From JBAZOO01 sp041648735 (GTDB taxonomy: Bacteria; Verrucomicrobiota; Lentisphaeria; Oligosphaerales; CAITYL01): a DNA stretch of 34,811 nt. The notes below the pieces were generated by a model. It made no database searches. It was not told where the DNA came from and saw nothing but the letters and a program-made list of their open reading frames with translations. A program made the translations under genes and the position numbers. The stretch lies in NCBI GenBank assembly GCA_041648735.1, contig JBAZOO010000036.1, positions 1 through 34,811 on the forward strand, written 5' to 3'. Positions 14,604-22,574 of the stretch are shown piece after piece; the first letter of the stretch is position 1, and every line of letters starts with the position of its first letter.

Positions 14604-15842
14604 ATGGACACCCTGCCTCTTGAACTCCGCGCCGAACTCTTCCCCTTGCTGGCCGTTTTCGCCGTGGTGACGGGCGGCTGCATCGGCAGCTTCCTCAACG
14701 TCGTGGTCTGGCGGCTGCCCCGCGGCGAATCGCTGCTCCATCCGCCGAGCCGCTGCCCCAAGTGCGGGACGCCGATCAAGCCGTGGCACAACCTCCCGGT
14801 CTTCGGCTGGCTGCTCCTGCGCGGCCGCTGCGCCGCCTGCCACCTGCCGATCTCCAGCCGCTATCCGCTGGTCGAAGGGGCGACCGCCCTGCTGTTCCTG
14901 GCCGTCTGGTGGCAAGTCAACGCCGCCGGCTGGCCCTGGTCCGTCGCCCTCCGCGCCGCCACCATCCTCGCGGTGTTGCTGGCCGTTTCCCTGACCGACC
15001 TGGATTGCCGGCTGGTCCCCGACCGGCTGGTGGCCACCGGGTTGGCCGCCGCCGTGGGGTTTGCGGCCCTCTGGCCCGGGTCGGTGACGGGGCTCGGCCG
15101 CGGCCTGCCTCTGGCGGGCGGCGACATCCTGACGGCCGGCGTGGCCGAAGCCTTGGCCGCGGCGGGGGTCTCCCTGACCCCCCGCCTTGGCGCCCTGCTG
15201 CTGACGGCCACCGGGCTGGTGGTCGGCGCGGGGCTGCTGGCGGCCCTGCGCCTCTTCTGCAACCTGCTCTGGGGCGGCCAGCCCTTGCCCGGCGTGGCGG
15301 GGCAAGGGATCCGGCTGACCAGCGAGGGGTTGGCGGTGGGCGAGGGTGCCGCCCGCCCCTTGGCCGGCTGGCTGCCGCCCGGGATGGAGTGGGTGCGGCT
15401 GACGCTGGCGGACACCGAAGGCAGCGGTGCCGGGCTGGAGCGGGTGGCTCGGGGGCGGGTGACGGTGGAATGGGTCGAGGAGGGATGGCTGCTGGCTGGC
15501 CGGCTGGTGGCGCCGCCGGCGGCGGTGCGGCTCGCGGGCCGCGCCGTCCGCGCCGAAGCGCGGCGGGACATGCTTGGCCTCGGGGATGTCAAGCTGATGG
15601 CGCTGATCGGCGCCTTCCTCGGTCCGGATGCCGCCTTGGTCAGCCTCCTGCCGGCGTGCGGCCTGGCGTTGGCGGGCGAACTCCTCCGCCGGTTGCTTTC
15701 CCGTTCCCGGCCGGGGATGGGGCTGCCGTTTGCGCCGTGGCTGGCACTGGGGGCCGCCGCCAGCTTTTTTTTCGGCGACCGCTTGGTTTTGGCCGGTGGG
15801 ACGGCCATATTAAGTTTGCTTTGTATTTCGGGTGTGCTATAA
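14604..15842 (+). CDS. prepilin peptidase (A24 family) with a large insertion
   Basis: A 412-residue polytopic inner-membrane aspartic protease, expected to cleave type IV prepilin or pseudopilin leaders and methylate the new N-terminus. The N-terminal methylation-type domain has GCIGSFLNVVVWRLPRGES and a zinc site (C51, C54, C76, C79). The first catalytic Asp lies in TD132LD134CRLVPD and the second in GLGD328VKLMALIGAFLG. Ordinary family members have about 250-290 residues. Here roughly 100 extra residues (about 215-320) separate the two Asp motifs and look like a soluble beta-rich segment. The ATG at 14604 is preferred to GTG at 14598, because GAGGTG fits it as ribosome binding site. No pilin gene is in the window. 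Confidence 0.88.
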   Translation: MDTLPLELRAELFPLLAVFAVVTGGCIGSFLNVVVWRLPRGESLLHPPSRCPKCGTPIKPWHNLPVFGWLLLRGRCAACHLPISSRYPLVEGATALLFLAVWWQVNAAGWPWSVALRAATILAVLLAVSLTDLDCRLVPDRLVATGLAAAVGFAALWPGSVTGLGRGLPLAGGDILTAGVAEALAAAGVSLTPRLGALLLTATGLVVGAGLLAALRLFCNLLWGGQPLPGVAGQGIRLTSEGLAVGEGAARPLAGWLPPGMEWVRLTLADTEGSGAGLERVARGRVTVEWVEEGWLLAGRLVAPPAAVRLAGRAVRAEARRDMLGLGDVKLMALIGAFLGPDAALVSLLPACGLALAGELLRRLLSRSRPGMGLPFAPWLALGAAASFFFGDRLVLAGGTAILSLLCISGVL

Positions 15843-15843
15843 A
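15816..15843 (+). promoter_or_regulatory. sigma70-type promoter for the envelope triad
   Basis: TTGCTT (15816-15821), a 16-bp spacer, then TATAAA (15838-15843). It overlaps the end of the prepilin peptidase gene. The leader of about 120 nt contains a GAACGG / CCGTTC hairpin at 15853-15871. Confidence 0.7.
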
Positions 15844-15969
15844 TACAGCTTGGAACGGCCAGCCGCCGTTCGGTGCGGGATCCGCGGCGACCCTGGCAAT
15901 CTCCTGTGCGGGGCGGCACCTCTTCAGAGGCCTTGGCAAACGGACAGATGAACGGATTTGGAGGATCGC

Positions 15970-17223
15970 ATGGCCAAAGTGAATCGTTTTTTGGTGGTTG
16001 TCGCGTTGCTGCTCGCCGTGGCGTCCATGGCGTTCAGCATCTTGCTGGCCCAGCGGCGGGATGCCTTCCGCAAGCGCTCGGAAATGCTCGCCGCCACCGT
16101 CCAGGAAATGGCCAAGGCGTTGGATGATGGCAGCGGCACGGAGATCGCCAAGGCCGTCTCCTTCACCGCCGCCGACCCGGCGCTGGGAACCAAGGAGGAA
16201 GGCAAGCTGGGCTGGAAGGAGTATGTGGCTTCCGCCGACGGCTACACGGCGGCCCTGGCCAAGGCCAAGGAGCTGGCGCAGAAGGTGAAGGCCCAGCGGA
16301 ACCAGTTGGCGGAACAGTTGGCCGCGGTGGCCGGCAGCCTTGGCCAATCGGTGCCCGCCGCCGACCTGGCCAACCTGGCGAAGTCCGCCGAAGCCGCCCC
16401 GCAGGTCGCCAACCTCGCCGCCGCGACCAAGACGCGCGACGAGCTGATGGCCCAGACCCTGCTGGGGGTGGGCACGACCACGGGCCAGGCGGTGGACCGC
16501 GAGGCGCTCACCAGCTATGACGGCAAGGCGTTCAGCCAGGCCGAAGCGGCGCTGAAGGAAGTCGAGGCCGGCGTCGGGCAGCTCAGCGAACGGCACAACG
16601 AATATGCCAAGACCCTCGTGGAGACGGTCGAGGCGCTCAGCCGCCACGAATGGGATGTGGAGAACACCGCCAAGCTGCGCGACCCCGTGGCCTACCGCGC
16701 CGGCACCACCGCCGTCCTCAATGGCGCCCGCGACATCAACCTCAAGTTGGAGGAGCGGGAGCGGGTGAAGGCCCAGTTGGAGGAGCGGATCAAGGAATTG
16801 GAGCTGGCCAAGGAAGACCGGGCCAAGGCCGCTGTCGAGCGCGATGAGTCGAAGGCGAAGCTCCAGGCGGTCACTGCCGAGATCACCGAGCTGAAGAAGA
16901 TCCTTGAAGGCTACACCGGCAAACCGGGGGGCGTGGCGGGCCCCGCCACCACTCTCGACCCGAATCTGGTCGGCAAGGTCATGTATGTGGACAAGGATTT
17001 CAAGTACGTCGTGCTGAACCTCGGCAAGGGCCAGATCCCGGAGAAGGCCCGCCTCTTGGTCCACCGCGGGAACAAGTACTTGGGCAGCGTCCAGGTCAGC
17101 CGGGTGGCCGATTCCGTGGCGATCGCCGAGATCCTGCCCAGCAGCAAGAAGATCAAGGACGGCGACTCCGTGATCCCGCCGCTGGCTGAGGCGGCCGCGC
17201 CCGTCGCCGGAGGTGCGAAATGA
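15970..17223 (+). CDS. membrane-anchored coiled-coil protein, first gene of the envelope triad
   Basis: A 417-residue protein with one N-terminal membrane helix (residues 7-27). A long Ala/Lys/Glu-rich helical region follows, with clear coiled-coil character near the end (KLEERERVKAQLEERIKELELAKEDRAK). The C-terminal domain of about 80 residues is predicted to be beta-rich (LVGKVMYVDKDFKYVVLNLGKGQIPEKARLLVHRG to KIKDGDSVIPP) and looks like a small barrel. The topology points to the periplasm. I do not recognise a named family. The ATG at 15970 follows GGAGGA. The stop overlaps the next start (ATGA). The promoter at 15816 makes this the first gene of its own unit. Confidence 0.8.
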   Translation: MAKVNRFLVVVALLLAVASMAFSILLAQRRDAFRKRSEMLAATVQEMAKALDDGSGTEIAKAVSFTAADPALGTKEEGKLGWKEYVASADGYTAALAKAKELAQKVKAQRNQLAEQLAAVAGSLGQSVPAADLANLAKSAEAAPQVANLAAATKTRDELMAQTLLGVGTTTGQAVDREALTSYDGKAFSQAEAALKEVEAGVGQLSERHNEYAKTLVETVEALSRHEWDVENTAKLRDPVAYRAGTTAVLNGARDINLKLEERERVKAQLEERIKELELAKEDRAKAAVERDESKAKLQAVTAEITELKKILEGYTGKPGGVAGPATTLDPNLVGKVMYVDKDFKYVVLNLGKGQIPEKARLLVHRGNKYLGSVQVSRVADSVAIAEILPSSKKIKDGDSVIPPLAEAAAPVAGGAK

Positions 17224-17321
17224 ACGGCAAGGCGACTTCCCTCCTCCTCGGGGCCATGGCGGCGGCGCTGGCTATCATGCTGCTCTTCCAGACCATGGAG
17301 TTCCTGGTGCTGAACCCATGA
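17220..17321 (+). CDS. 33-residue single-pass membrane peptide
   Basis: ATG at 17220 overlaps the preceding stop, and its own stop overlaps the next start at 17318. The peptide begins MNGKATSLLLGAMAAALAIM and ends FQTMEFLVLNP. It is one hydrophobic helix with a charged N-terminus. The two ATGA overlaps and the lack of any gap argue that it is a real gene although very short. No function is known to me. It may be a helix that stabilises its neighbours in the inner membrane. Confidence 0.65.
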   Translation: MNGKATSLLLGAMAAALAIMLLFQTMEFLVLNP

Positions 17322-17473
17322 GGCAGCTCTGGCAGATTCTCCTGGGCGCCGCCGGCCTGGCCTTGGCCGCCGGCTGCGCCACCTCCGGGGGGGATCCGGG
17401 CGACCGGACGAACCCCCAGCCGTGGAACACGCCCGCCGGCTGGGAGGGCAGCGGCTTCGGGGTTCCCTACTGA
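17318..17473 (+). CDS. 51-residue lipoprotein
   Basis: A short lipoprotein with an N-terminal signal (MRQLWQILLGAAGLALAAGC), so the lipobox Cys is residue 20. The mature part is only about 32 residues and ends NTPAGWEGSGFGVPY. From memory, small lipoproteins with a PWN.P..WEG ending occur in Verrucomicrobia and relatives; this could not be checked here. The start overlaps the stop of the 33-residue gene by four bases, so the three genes are translationally coupled. Its role is unknown; an envelope function together with the coiled-coil protein is inferred. Confidence 0.75.
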   Translation: MRQLWQILLGAAGLALAAGCATSGGDPGDRTNPQPWNTPAGWEGSGFGVPY

Positions 17474-17516
17474 GCCTCTCCCTGCCGCTGGCGTGGGGCA
17501 ACCGGGAATGCCGACC

Positions 17517-18050
17517 ATGACTTTCCAAGCCGCCTGTTTGGTGTTCGCCGCCCTGCTCGGGGGGCACGCCGTGCTCTGCGCCTGGGCGGTCCGCCGTTGG
17601 CCCGACCTCTGGCGCCAGTTCCCGCGGGAGCGGCTGGTGGGCGGCCTCCTCGGCGCGCTGGGGCTGGCCTGGAGCGCCCACGAGGCGACCTATCTGCTGG
17701 AGGGGGGGCTGCTCCGCTTCACAGTCATCCTTTGGATCTTGGTGCCGGTTGTCGCCATCCTCGCCTTCTTCTTCCTGGAGTTCCTGTTGGCCCGGGCCAT
17801 CTGTGGCCTGCTGCTGCTGCTGATCCCGCTGCTGTTGCATGAGGCGTTCGTGCGGCACCTGCCGTGGCGGCCGGCCTTTTCCACGCTGCTCTACGCCGTG
17901 GGGCTGGCCGCCATCTACGTGCTGGCCGTGCCCTGGCGCTACCGCGACTGGCTGGAGCGGTGCAAGGAGTCCGCGCCGGCGCGCGCCGTCAGTGGCCTCC
18001 TCGCCGGCCTGGCGGCCCTGGCCGTGGCCGCCGCCGGCCTGCTCGCCTGA
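17517..18050 (+). CDS. polytopic membrane protein of unknown function
   Basis: A 177-residue, very hydrophobic protein with about six membrane helices. The first spans roughly residues 5-25, and the last (AVSGLLAGLAALAVAAAGLLA) reaches the C-terminus. Short basic loops (RRWPDLWRQFPRERL, PWRYRDWLERCKESAPAR) suggest cytoplasmic segments. No family motif is recognised. The ATG at 17517 is chosen over in-frame GTG 17493 and ATG 17508, because it places the hydrophobic segment at the N-terminus, with GGGA upstream. It starts 43 bp after the lipoprotein gene and may belong to the same transcript. Confidence 0.7.
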   Translation: MTFQAACLVFAALLGGHAVLCAWAVRRWPDLWRQFPRERLVGGLLGALGLAWSAHEATYLLEGGLLRFTVILWILVPVVAILAFFFLEFLLARAICGLLLLLIPLLLHEAFVRHLPWRPAFSTLLYAVGLAAIYVLAVPWRYRDWLERCKESAPARAVSGLLAGLAALAVAAAGLLA

Positions 18051-18122
18051 GCCCTGGCTGGCTGCCGCACCCCCGCGGAATCCGCCCCCCCATCCTCCCA
18101 CCCGCTTGCCTTGGTTGCGCCG

Positions 18123-18803
18123 GTGATCCCTCCCGCCTCCGTCTCCCTCTTCCTTGAACGCTGCGGCGCCGGCACTGCCGTGCGCGAACGCCTGCCGCAA
18201 ATGGCGCAATTCTACGCCGACCTGGTGGCGTGGAACGCCCGGACGAACCTGACCCGGATCACCTCGCCCGAAGAGTTCTGGGTCAAGCACGTGGCGGACA
18301 GCTTGGCCGTGGCCGGCGCGCTGCCGGCGTTGCTGCGGGCGCCGTTGCGGGTGGCGGATGTCGGCTGCGGCGCCGGCTTTCCGCTCTTCCCTTTGGCTTG
18401 GGGCAATCCGGAGCTGCGGCTGACGGGGATGGAGATCAACGGCAAGAAGCTCGAATTCCTCCGCCAGGAGGTGGCGGCTTTGGGGCTGCGCCACGTCGAG
18501 ATCCTGGGCCGGCAGGGGCGCGAGGCGGGGCGGCTGCCGGAGCATGCGGCGGGCTACGACGCCGTGGTTGGCCGGGCGGTGTTCAACCCGACCTTGCTGG
18601 TGCGGGAGACGCGGCAACTGCTGAGGCCCGGCGGCGTCCTGGCCGTCTTCAGCACCCCCACGGCGGTCCGGGAGAATTGGGATTTGGCCCGGCGTGAGGC
18701 CAACAAATACCACCTCCATCTCACCCTCTCCGAGCCGCTTGACCTTCCCGAAGACGGCGGCCCGCGCCAATTCTTCCTTTTCACCCGCCCGGCGGGCGAG
18801 TGA
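18123..18803 (+). CDS. rsmG: 16S rRNA (guanine-N7) methyltransferase RsmG
   Basis: A 226-residue SAM-dependent methyltransferase that modifies the G527 position of 16S rRNA (E. coli numbering). The N-terminal FYADLVAWNARTNLTRI matches the family block ending in NLT. HVADSLAV is followed by the SAM motif VADVGCGAGFPLFPLAW, then EINGKKLEFLRQEV and VVGRAVF. A GTG at 18123 gives an N-terminus of normal length. A TTG at 18111 is also possible, and neither has a convincing ribosome binding site. Confidence 0.88.
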   Translation: MIPPASVSLFLERCGAGTAVRERLPQMAQFYADLVAWNARTNLTRITSPEEFWVKHVADSLAVAGALPALLRAPLRVADVGCGAGFPLFPLAWGNPELRLTGMEINGKKLEFLRQEVAALGLRHVEILGRQGREAGRLPEHAAGYDAVVGRAVFNPTLLVRETRQLLRPGGVLAVFSTPTAVRENWDLARREANKYHLHLTLSEPLDLPEDGGPRQFFLFTRPAGE

Positions 18804-18880
18804 GCGGGGGGCGGTTGAAGGATGCGGGGCGGGAGGCCATATTGATGGTGGAGCTTGCCGCTTGCGGGAGGATTTCCCCC

Positions 18881-19684
18881 ATGCCAGCCAATCCAGCCGC
18901 CGACCCTGACCGGAGCCGCCTCACCCAGCCCCATTTTTCTGGCGGCAGCCACGCCGCCGGACTGCACTGGCGCCTGCATCAGACGGAAAAAATGGCGGCC
19001 ATCGGCCAGCTCGTGGCGGGCATTGCCCATGAACTCAACAGTCCGCTGACCGCCATCCTCGGCTTTGCCGAACTTGCCGCCGATCCGGCAACGGCCGCCG
19101 CCGCCCGCCGCGAATGCCTGGACGACATCCTCCAGGAGGCGCGCCGGGCCGCGGAGCTGGTGGAGATCCTCCTCCATGTCAGCCGCCGGCCGGCGACCCA
19201 GCGGCGGCCAGTCGCGCTCCACAATCTCCTGGACCGCTGCGTGAAGCTGGTCGGGCTGAATTTCAACTCATTGGGGCTCAAGGTGATCCGGAAATACGAG
19301 CCGGGCCTCCCGCAGCCGCTGGGGGATGAGAACCAGCTCCAGCAGGTCTTCCTCAACCTGCTGCTCAATGCCGCCCAGGCGCTGGCGGCGCACGCCGGCA
19401 CCGGCGCGGCTCCGGCCATCACCGTGGCCACCGCCTGCCGGCCCGACCGGCGGCAGATCGGCATCACCATTGCCGACAACGGGCCCGGGATCGCGCCCGT
19501 GCATCTTCCCCACATCTTTGAGCCGTTCTTCACGACCAAGCTGGAGACCGGCACCGGACTTGGCTTGTCCGTGGCCCGGGAAATCCTCCGCCGCCAGGGC
19601 GGCGAATTGGCGGCGGAATCTCCGCCTGAGGGCGGGGCCCGGTTCCTCGTCACCCTGCCGCTGGAGCCCCCGGCCGCGCCGTGA
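18881..19684 (+). CDS. soluble sensor histidine kinase without visible sensor domain
   Basis: A 267-residue two-component kinase core. The phosphoacceptor is H50 in GQLVAGIAHELNSPLTAILG. The ATP-binding domain has the N box (NLLLNAAQAL), G1 (DNGPGIAP), F (FEPFFTTK) and G2 (GTGLGLSVA) motifs. Only about 35 residues precede the dimerisation helix, with no membrane segment and no PAS or GAF domain. The input must therefore come from a partner protein. No response regulator lies nearby, so it is an orphan. The ATG at 18881 follows GGGAGGA; upstream in-frame starts (18845, 18800) extend into the rsmG end and look unlikely. The 3' end overlaps the convergent gene by 35 bp. Confidence 0.85.
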   Translation: MPANPAADPDRSRLTQPHFSGGSHAAGLHWRLHQTEKMAAIGQLVAGIAHELNSPLTAILGFAELAADPATAAAARRECLDDILQEARRAAELVEILLHVSRRPATQRRPVALHNLLDRCVKLVGLNFNSLGLKVIRKYEPGLPQPLGDENQLQQVFLNLLLNAAQALAAHAGTGAAPAITVATACRPDRRQIGITIADNGPGIAPVHLPHIFEPFFTTKLETGTGLGLSVAREILRRQGGELAAESPPEGGARFLVTLPLEPPAAP

Positions 19685-21281
19685 GCCCGCCGGCGGCGGC
19701 GGGCAGGACAAGCCGGCGCAGGGCGAGATGCCGGCGGCGGCGGACCGACTGGCAGAACTCCAGGTCGGCGGCGACGCGCTCCTCGACCGTCTCCTCGAGG
19801 TTCCGCCGCCGCGCCAGGAAACGGCGCGCCTCGGTGGCGATGGCGATCAGCTCCGCCAGCGTCGCCAGCCGGCCGGGCAGTTCCGCGGCCGCCTCCGGCG
19901 GCAGCAGCCGGCCGAGGCTGTCGCTGTGGAGCACGCGCATCAGGTCGCGGTAGCGCCGGCGCAGCTCGATGGCCAGCAGTTCCTCCTCGCGCCGGTTCAG
20001 GTAATGCACCGCCAAGGCGTCCGTGACCCGTTCCCGCTGCTTCAATGACTCGAATTGGAGCGTGCCCAAGTCCAGCTCCAGGCGCAGCCGGTCGAGCAGG
20101 GTGCGGTCGCCGAAGCTGAGCCGCTCAATGACCGCCACGGGCGGCGTTCCGGCACGCAGCCCCAGCAGGAACAGGCGGCGGATGTTCTTGCGGGCCAGCT
20201 CCTCCAGCCGCCGGCGCCACTCGATTTCGGCGCCGCGGCCCATGCCGAAGAAGGCCAGGGCGAAACGCATGGCGCCGCCGGCCTGGCGCAGGAGCACGTC
20301 GGCCAGGAGCAGCACCGGCTCGTACAGGTCGCAGACGCGTTCCGCCTCGCGGGCGAGGGCGGCCCGGCGCCAGGGCTCCAGTTCCTGGCCGGCTTCGGCG
20401 CGCCGGCTCAGCTCCACAAAGACTTGGACTCCTTCGCCGATCTCGCCGACGGTGGCGGCGAGCCAGCGGCCGAGCCCGTCCTCGTCGAGGCGGCCATCGT
20501 GGATCCGGCGGCGCAGATGGGCGAGGGGGGCGCGCCGGTCGTGGCGGGCGTCGCCGCTCCAGGCGCGGAGGGCCGTCCGGCGCAGCAGGGCGTCAGCCTT
20601 CTCCACGACCGCGGGCCACTGCCGGCCGAGCGCCTCGTCGCCGCTCCAGAGGAGCAGCCATTCGCGGGCGGCGGCCGGCAGGTCCGCCTCGGCGGTCCAG
20701 GCGAGGAGCAGGTCGCGGACCACGTCGGCGTCGAGGGTGCCCCGGTGTTCCGCGAGCCACTCCAGCTCCCAGGCGAAGGCGCGGTCGCGGCCGAGCTGGT
20801 GCAAGACCGCGAACATGGTCTCCAAGACGCTGGCCACCATGCGGTTGCGGTTCCGTGCCGCCTCCATGCCGCGGAGCACCCGCTGGTGGATGCCGGCCGC
20901 CGTCTGCACCCGGCACCAGTCGCGGGCGGAAAAGCCGCGGATGGGCACGAGGCTGACGGTGGCCGGCGCGGCGGGGGGCTCCGCCTCCGCCGGGGGCGGC
21001 GCCGTGCCGCCCGTGCCCGCGGCCAGTTGCCGGGCCGCGGCCTCGAAGCTGCGCAGCCATTCGCCGACGATCATGCGCTCGGCCTGCTTCCAGGGGCTCG
21101 CCTCGTAGTCGGCCACCAGGTGGCGCGCGAACTCCGCCGCCGGCCCGAACCCCTCCGGCCCGACGGCGGCCGCCAGCCGGAGCAGGGCCGGCCGGAGCAG
21201 CAGGGCCAGGTCGGGATTGAAGAGCCGGAGCTTGCCCAGCTCGTGCAGCAACTGTTCGGTGGGGGTCGGAGTTTCGGCCAT
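19650..21281 (-). CDS. unknown 543-residue protein with a J-domain-like C-terminal segment
   Basis: A mostly helical, Arg/Ala/Leu/Glu-rich cytoplasmic protein without signal peptide or membrane segment. I recognise no family over its length. A Pro/Ala-rich linker lies near residues 90-115, a long helical body follows, and near the C-terminus the stretch YRDLMRVLHSDSLGRLLPPE (HSD at about 452-454) resembles helix II of a J-domain. The usual HPD reads HSD, so normal DnaK stimulation would not be expected. The ATG at 21281 starts MAETPTPTEQLLHELGKLRL; the 46 in-frame codons upstream lie in the intergenic promoter region. It is convergent with the histidine kinase. Confidence 0.7.
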   Translation of the reverse strand: MAETPTPTEQLLHELGKLRLFNPDLALLLRPALLRLAAAVGPEGFGPAAEFARHLVADYEASPWKQAERMIVGEWLRSFEAAARQLAAGTGGTAPPPAEAEPPAAPATVSLVPIRGFSARDWCRVQTAAGIHQRVLRGMEAARNRNRMVASVLETMFAVLHQLGRDRAFAWELEWLAEHRGTLDADVVRDLLLAWTAEADLPAAAREWLLLWSGDEALGRQWPAVVEKADALLRRTALRAWSGDARHDRRAPLAHLRRRIHDGRLDEDGLGRWLAATVGEIGEGVQVFVELSRRAEAGQELEPWRRAALAREAERVCDLYEPVLLLADVLLRQAGGAMRFALAFFGMGRGAEIEWRRRLEELARKNIRRLFLLGLRAGTPPVAVIERLSFGDRTLLDRLRLELDLGTLQFESLKQRERVTDALAVHYLNRREEELLAIELRRRYRDLMRVLHSDSLGRLLPPEAAAELPGRLATLAELIAIATEARRFLARRRNLEETVEERVAADLEFCQSVRRRRHLALRRLVLPAAAGGLTARPGAPAAG

Positions 21282-21351
21282 AAGGGGGATGCTTCCGCGG
21301 ATGCCCAGGCAATCGTTGCCGTACTGTAACGTGTTCCGCCGCCGCCGGGAG

Positions 21352-21380
21352 TGGACTTGTCCGCGGCTGGACGGTATATT
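21352..21380 (+). promoter_or_regulatory. sigma70-type promoter for dapB
   Basis: TGGACT (21352-21357), a 17-bp spacer, then TATATT (21375-21380). The leader to the dapB ATG is about 185 nt and GC-rich with several possible stems. I do not recognise a lysine riboswitch in it. Confidence 0.6.
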
Positions 21381-21570
21381 GCAACTATTGTCGCGCGGCG
21401 ATCCCCTCCTTGGCGGCACCCAACCGTGGGGCCCCCCTCCGCGGATTGCGGTTGCCCGCCTCCCCGCTGCCCGACCCTACTATCCGCCCCGGGCCATCTC
21501 CTTGGCGCCGGGCATCCAGCCACCTCCCCGCGGCCCCCGTGGCCGCGCGCCTTGCGAAGGAGACACTCCA

Positions 21571-22335
21571 ATGGGCATCCGCATGGGGCTTTTCGGCTTT
21601 GGCAAGACCGGCAAGGTCGTCGCCAATGAAATCATCCAGGACCAGGACTGCGAACTCCGCTGGGTCATGCGCCGTTCGCAGGCCAACGAAGGCGAGTTTG
21701 CCAGCCATCTGCTGGGGCACAAGCAGGACGAAGGCCGGATTGTCTGCTACCGCGACGTCGACCTCGACCGCTTCCACGAAGAGAATCCGGTGGACGTGAT
21801 CGTTGACTTCTCCGCTTCCTGTGCCGTGGACGAGTATGCGCCGGCGGCCCGGCGCGGCGCGCGGGTCATCTCCGCCATCTCCCGCTACGAGCCCGAGGAC
21901 CTGGCGAAGCTGGAGGCGCTGGGCGCCCACACCGCGGTGCTCTATGCCCCCAACATCACACTGGGCATCAACTTCCTCATCGTCGCCGCCAAGGTGCTCC
22001 AGCAGATCGTGCCGCACGCCGACATCGAGGTGGTCGAAGAACATTTCCGGGCGAAGCCGGAAACTTCCGGGACGGCCCTGCGCATCGCCGCGGATTTGGG
22101 GTTGGACACGCAGCGGCAGGTCAACTCGATCCGCGTCGGCGGCATCATCGGCAAGCATGAGGTCATTTTTGGCCTGCCGAACCAGACGATCCGGCTCGTC
22201 CATGAAAGCATCAGCCGCGCCGCCTTCGGCCAAGGCGCGATCTTCGGCGCCAAATGGCTGCTGGGGCGCGACCGCGGCCTGTTCAGCATGGAGCAGGTGG
22301 TCCGGGAGAGGTTCGCGGCCAACATCCACGCCTGA
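21571..22335 (+). CDS. dapB: 4-hydroxy-tetrahydrodipicolinate reductase (divergent)
   Basis: A 254-residue NAD(P)H-dependent reductase of the lysine / diaminopimelate pathway. The N-terminal nucleotide site is GLFGFGKTGKVVA. The catalytic loop reads VVEEHFRAKPETSGTAL, where the family has E-x-H-H-x-x-K-x-D-x-P-S-G-T-A. The first His, the Lys and SGTA are kept, the second His is Phe, and one residue is missing before SGTA. The C-terminus (SIRVGGIIGKHEVIFGLPNQTIRLVHESISRAAFGQGAIFGAKWL) fits DapB well. The ATG at 21571 follows AAGGAGA. It has its own promoter. Confidence 0.83.
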   Translation: MGIRMGLFGFGKTGKVVANEIIQDQDCELRWVMRRSQANEGEFASHLLGHKQDEGRIVCYRDVDLDRFHEENPVDVIVDFSASCAVDEYAPAARRGARVISAISRYEPEDLAKLEALGAHTAVLYAPNITLGINFLIVAAKVLQQIVPHADIEVVEEHFRAKPETSGTALRIAADLGLDTQRQVNSIRVGGIIGKHEVIFGLPNQTIRLVHESISRAAFGQGAIFGAKWLLGRDRGLFSMEQVVRERFAANIHA

Positions 22336-22352
22336 CCGGTTCCGCTCGGGCA

Positions 22353-22381
22353 CTGGCAATTCGGCCGGGGGCGGCTACATT
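22353..22381 (+). promoter_or_regulatory. distal promoter candidate upstream of rplM
   Basis: CTGGCA (22353-22358), a 17-bp spacer, then TACATT (22376-22381). It would transcribe two hairpins ahead of rplM. The 300-bp gap 22336-22635 contains these, the main promoter at 22547 and nothing else I recognise. Confidence 0.4.
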
Positions 22382-22389
22382 TCCTGTCT

Positions 22390-22439
22390 GTCCGGTTCAG
22401 CCCGGACTGGCAATGACCGCGTTTTGCGCCGCAAAACGC
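22390..22439 (+). terminator. two hairpins between dapB and rplM
   Basis: GTCCGG (22390-22395) pairs with CCGGAC (22402-22407). GCGTTTTG (22419-22426) pairs with CAAAACGC (22432-22439) over a 5-base loop. No T-tract follows. They may terminate dapB transcription or be part of a ribosomal-protein leader. Confidence 0.45.
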
Positions 22440-22546
22440 CTCCTGGCCGCCATCCCGAACCGGCTGCGTGCGCCGCGCAGCCCCGCCCAGCTTACCCAAG
22501 CTTTGCCGGCGGCCGCTGTTGGGGACATGCGCGGCAGGGGATTGGC

Positions 22547-22574
22547 TTGACTCCGGCCCGGTGCGGCCTATAGT
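22547..22574 (+). promoter_or_regulatory. strong sigma70-type promoter for rplM-rpsI
   Basis: TTGACT (22547-22552), a 16-bp spacer, then TATAGT (22569-22574). It is the best consensus match in the window. The leader to the rplM ATG is about 55 nt. Confidence 0.8.

Noticed and set aside
21381..21570. Lysine riboswitch in the dapB leader
   Set aside because: The long GC-rich leader can fold, but I see none of the conserved lysine-riboswitch sequence blocks.
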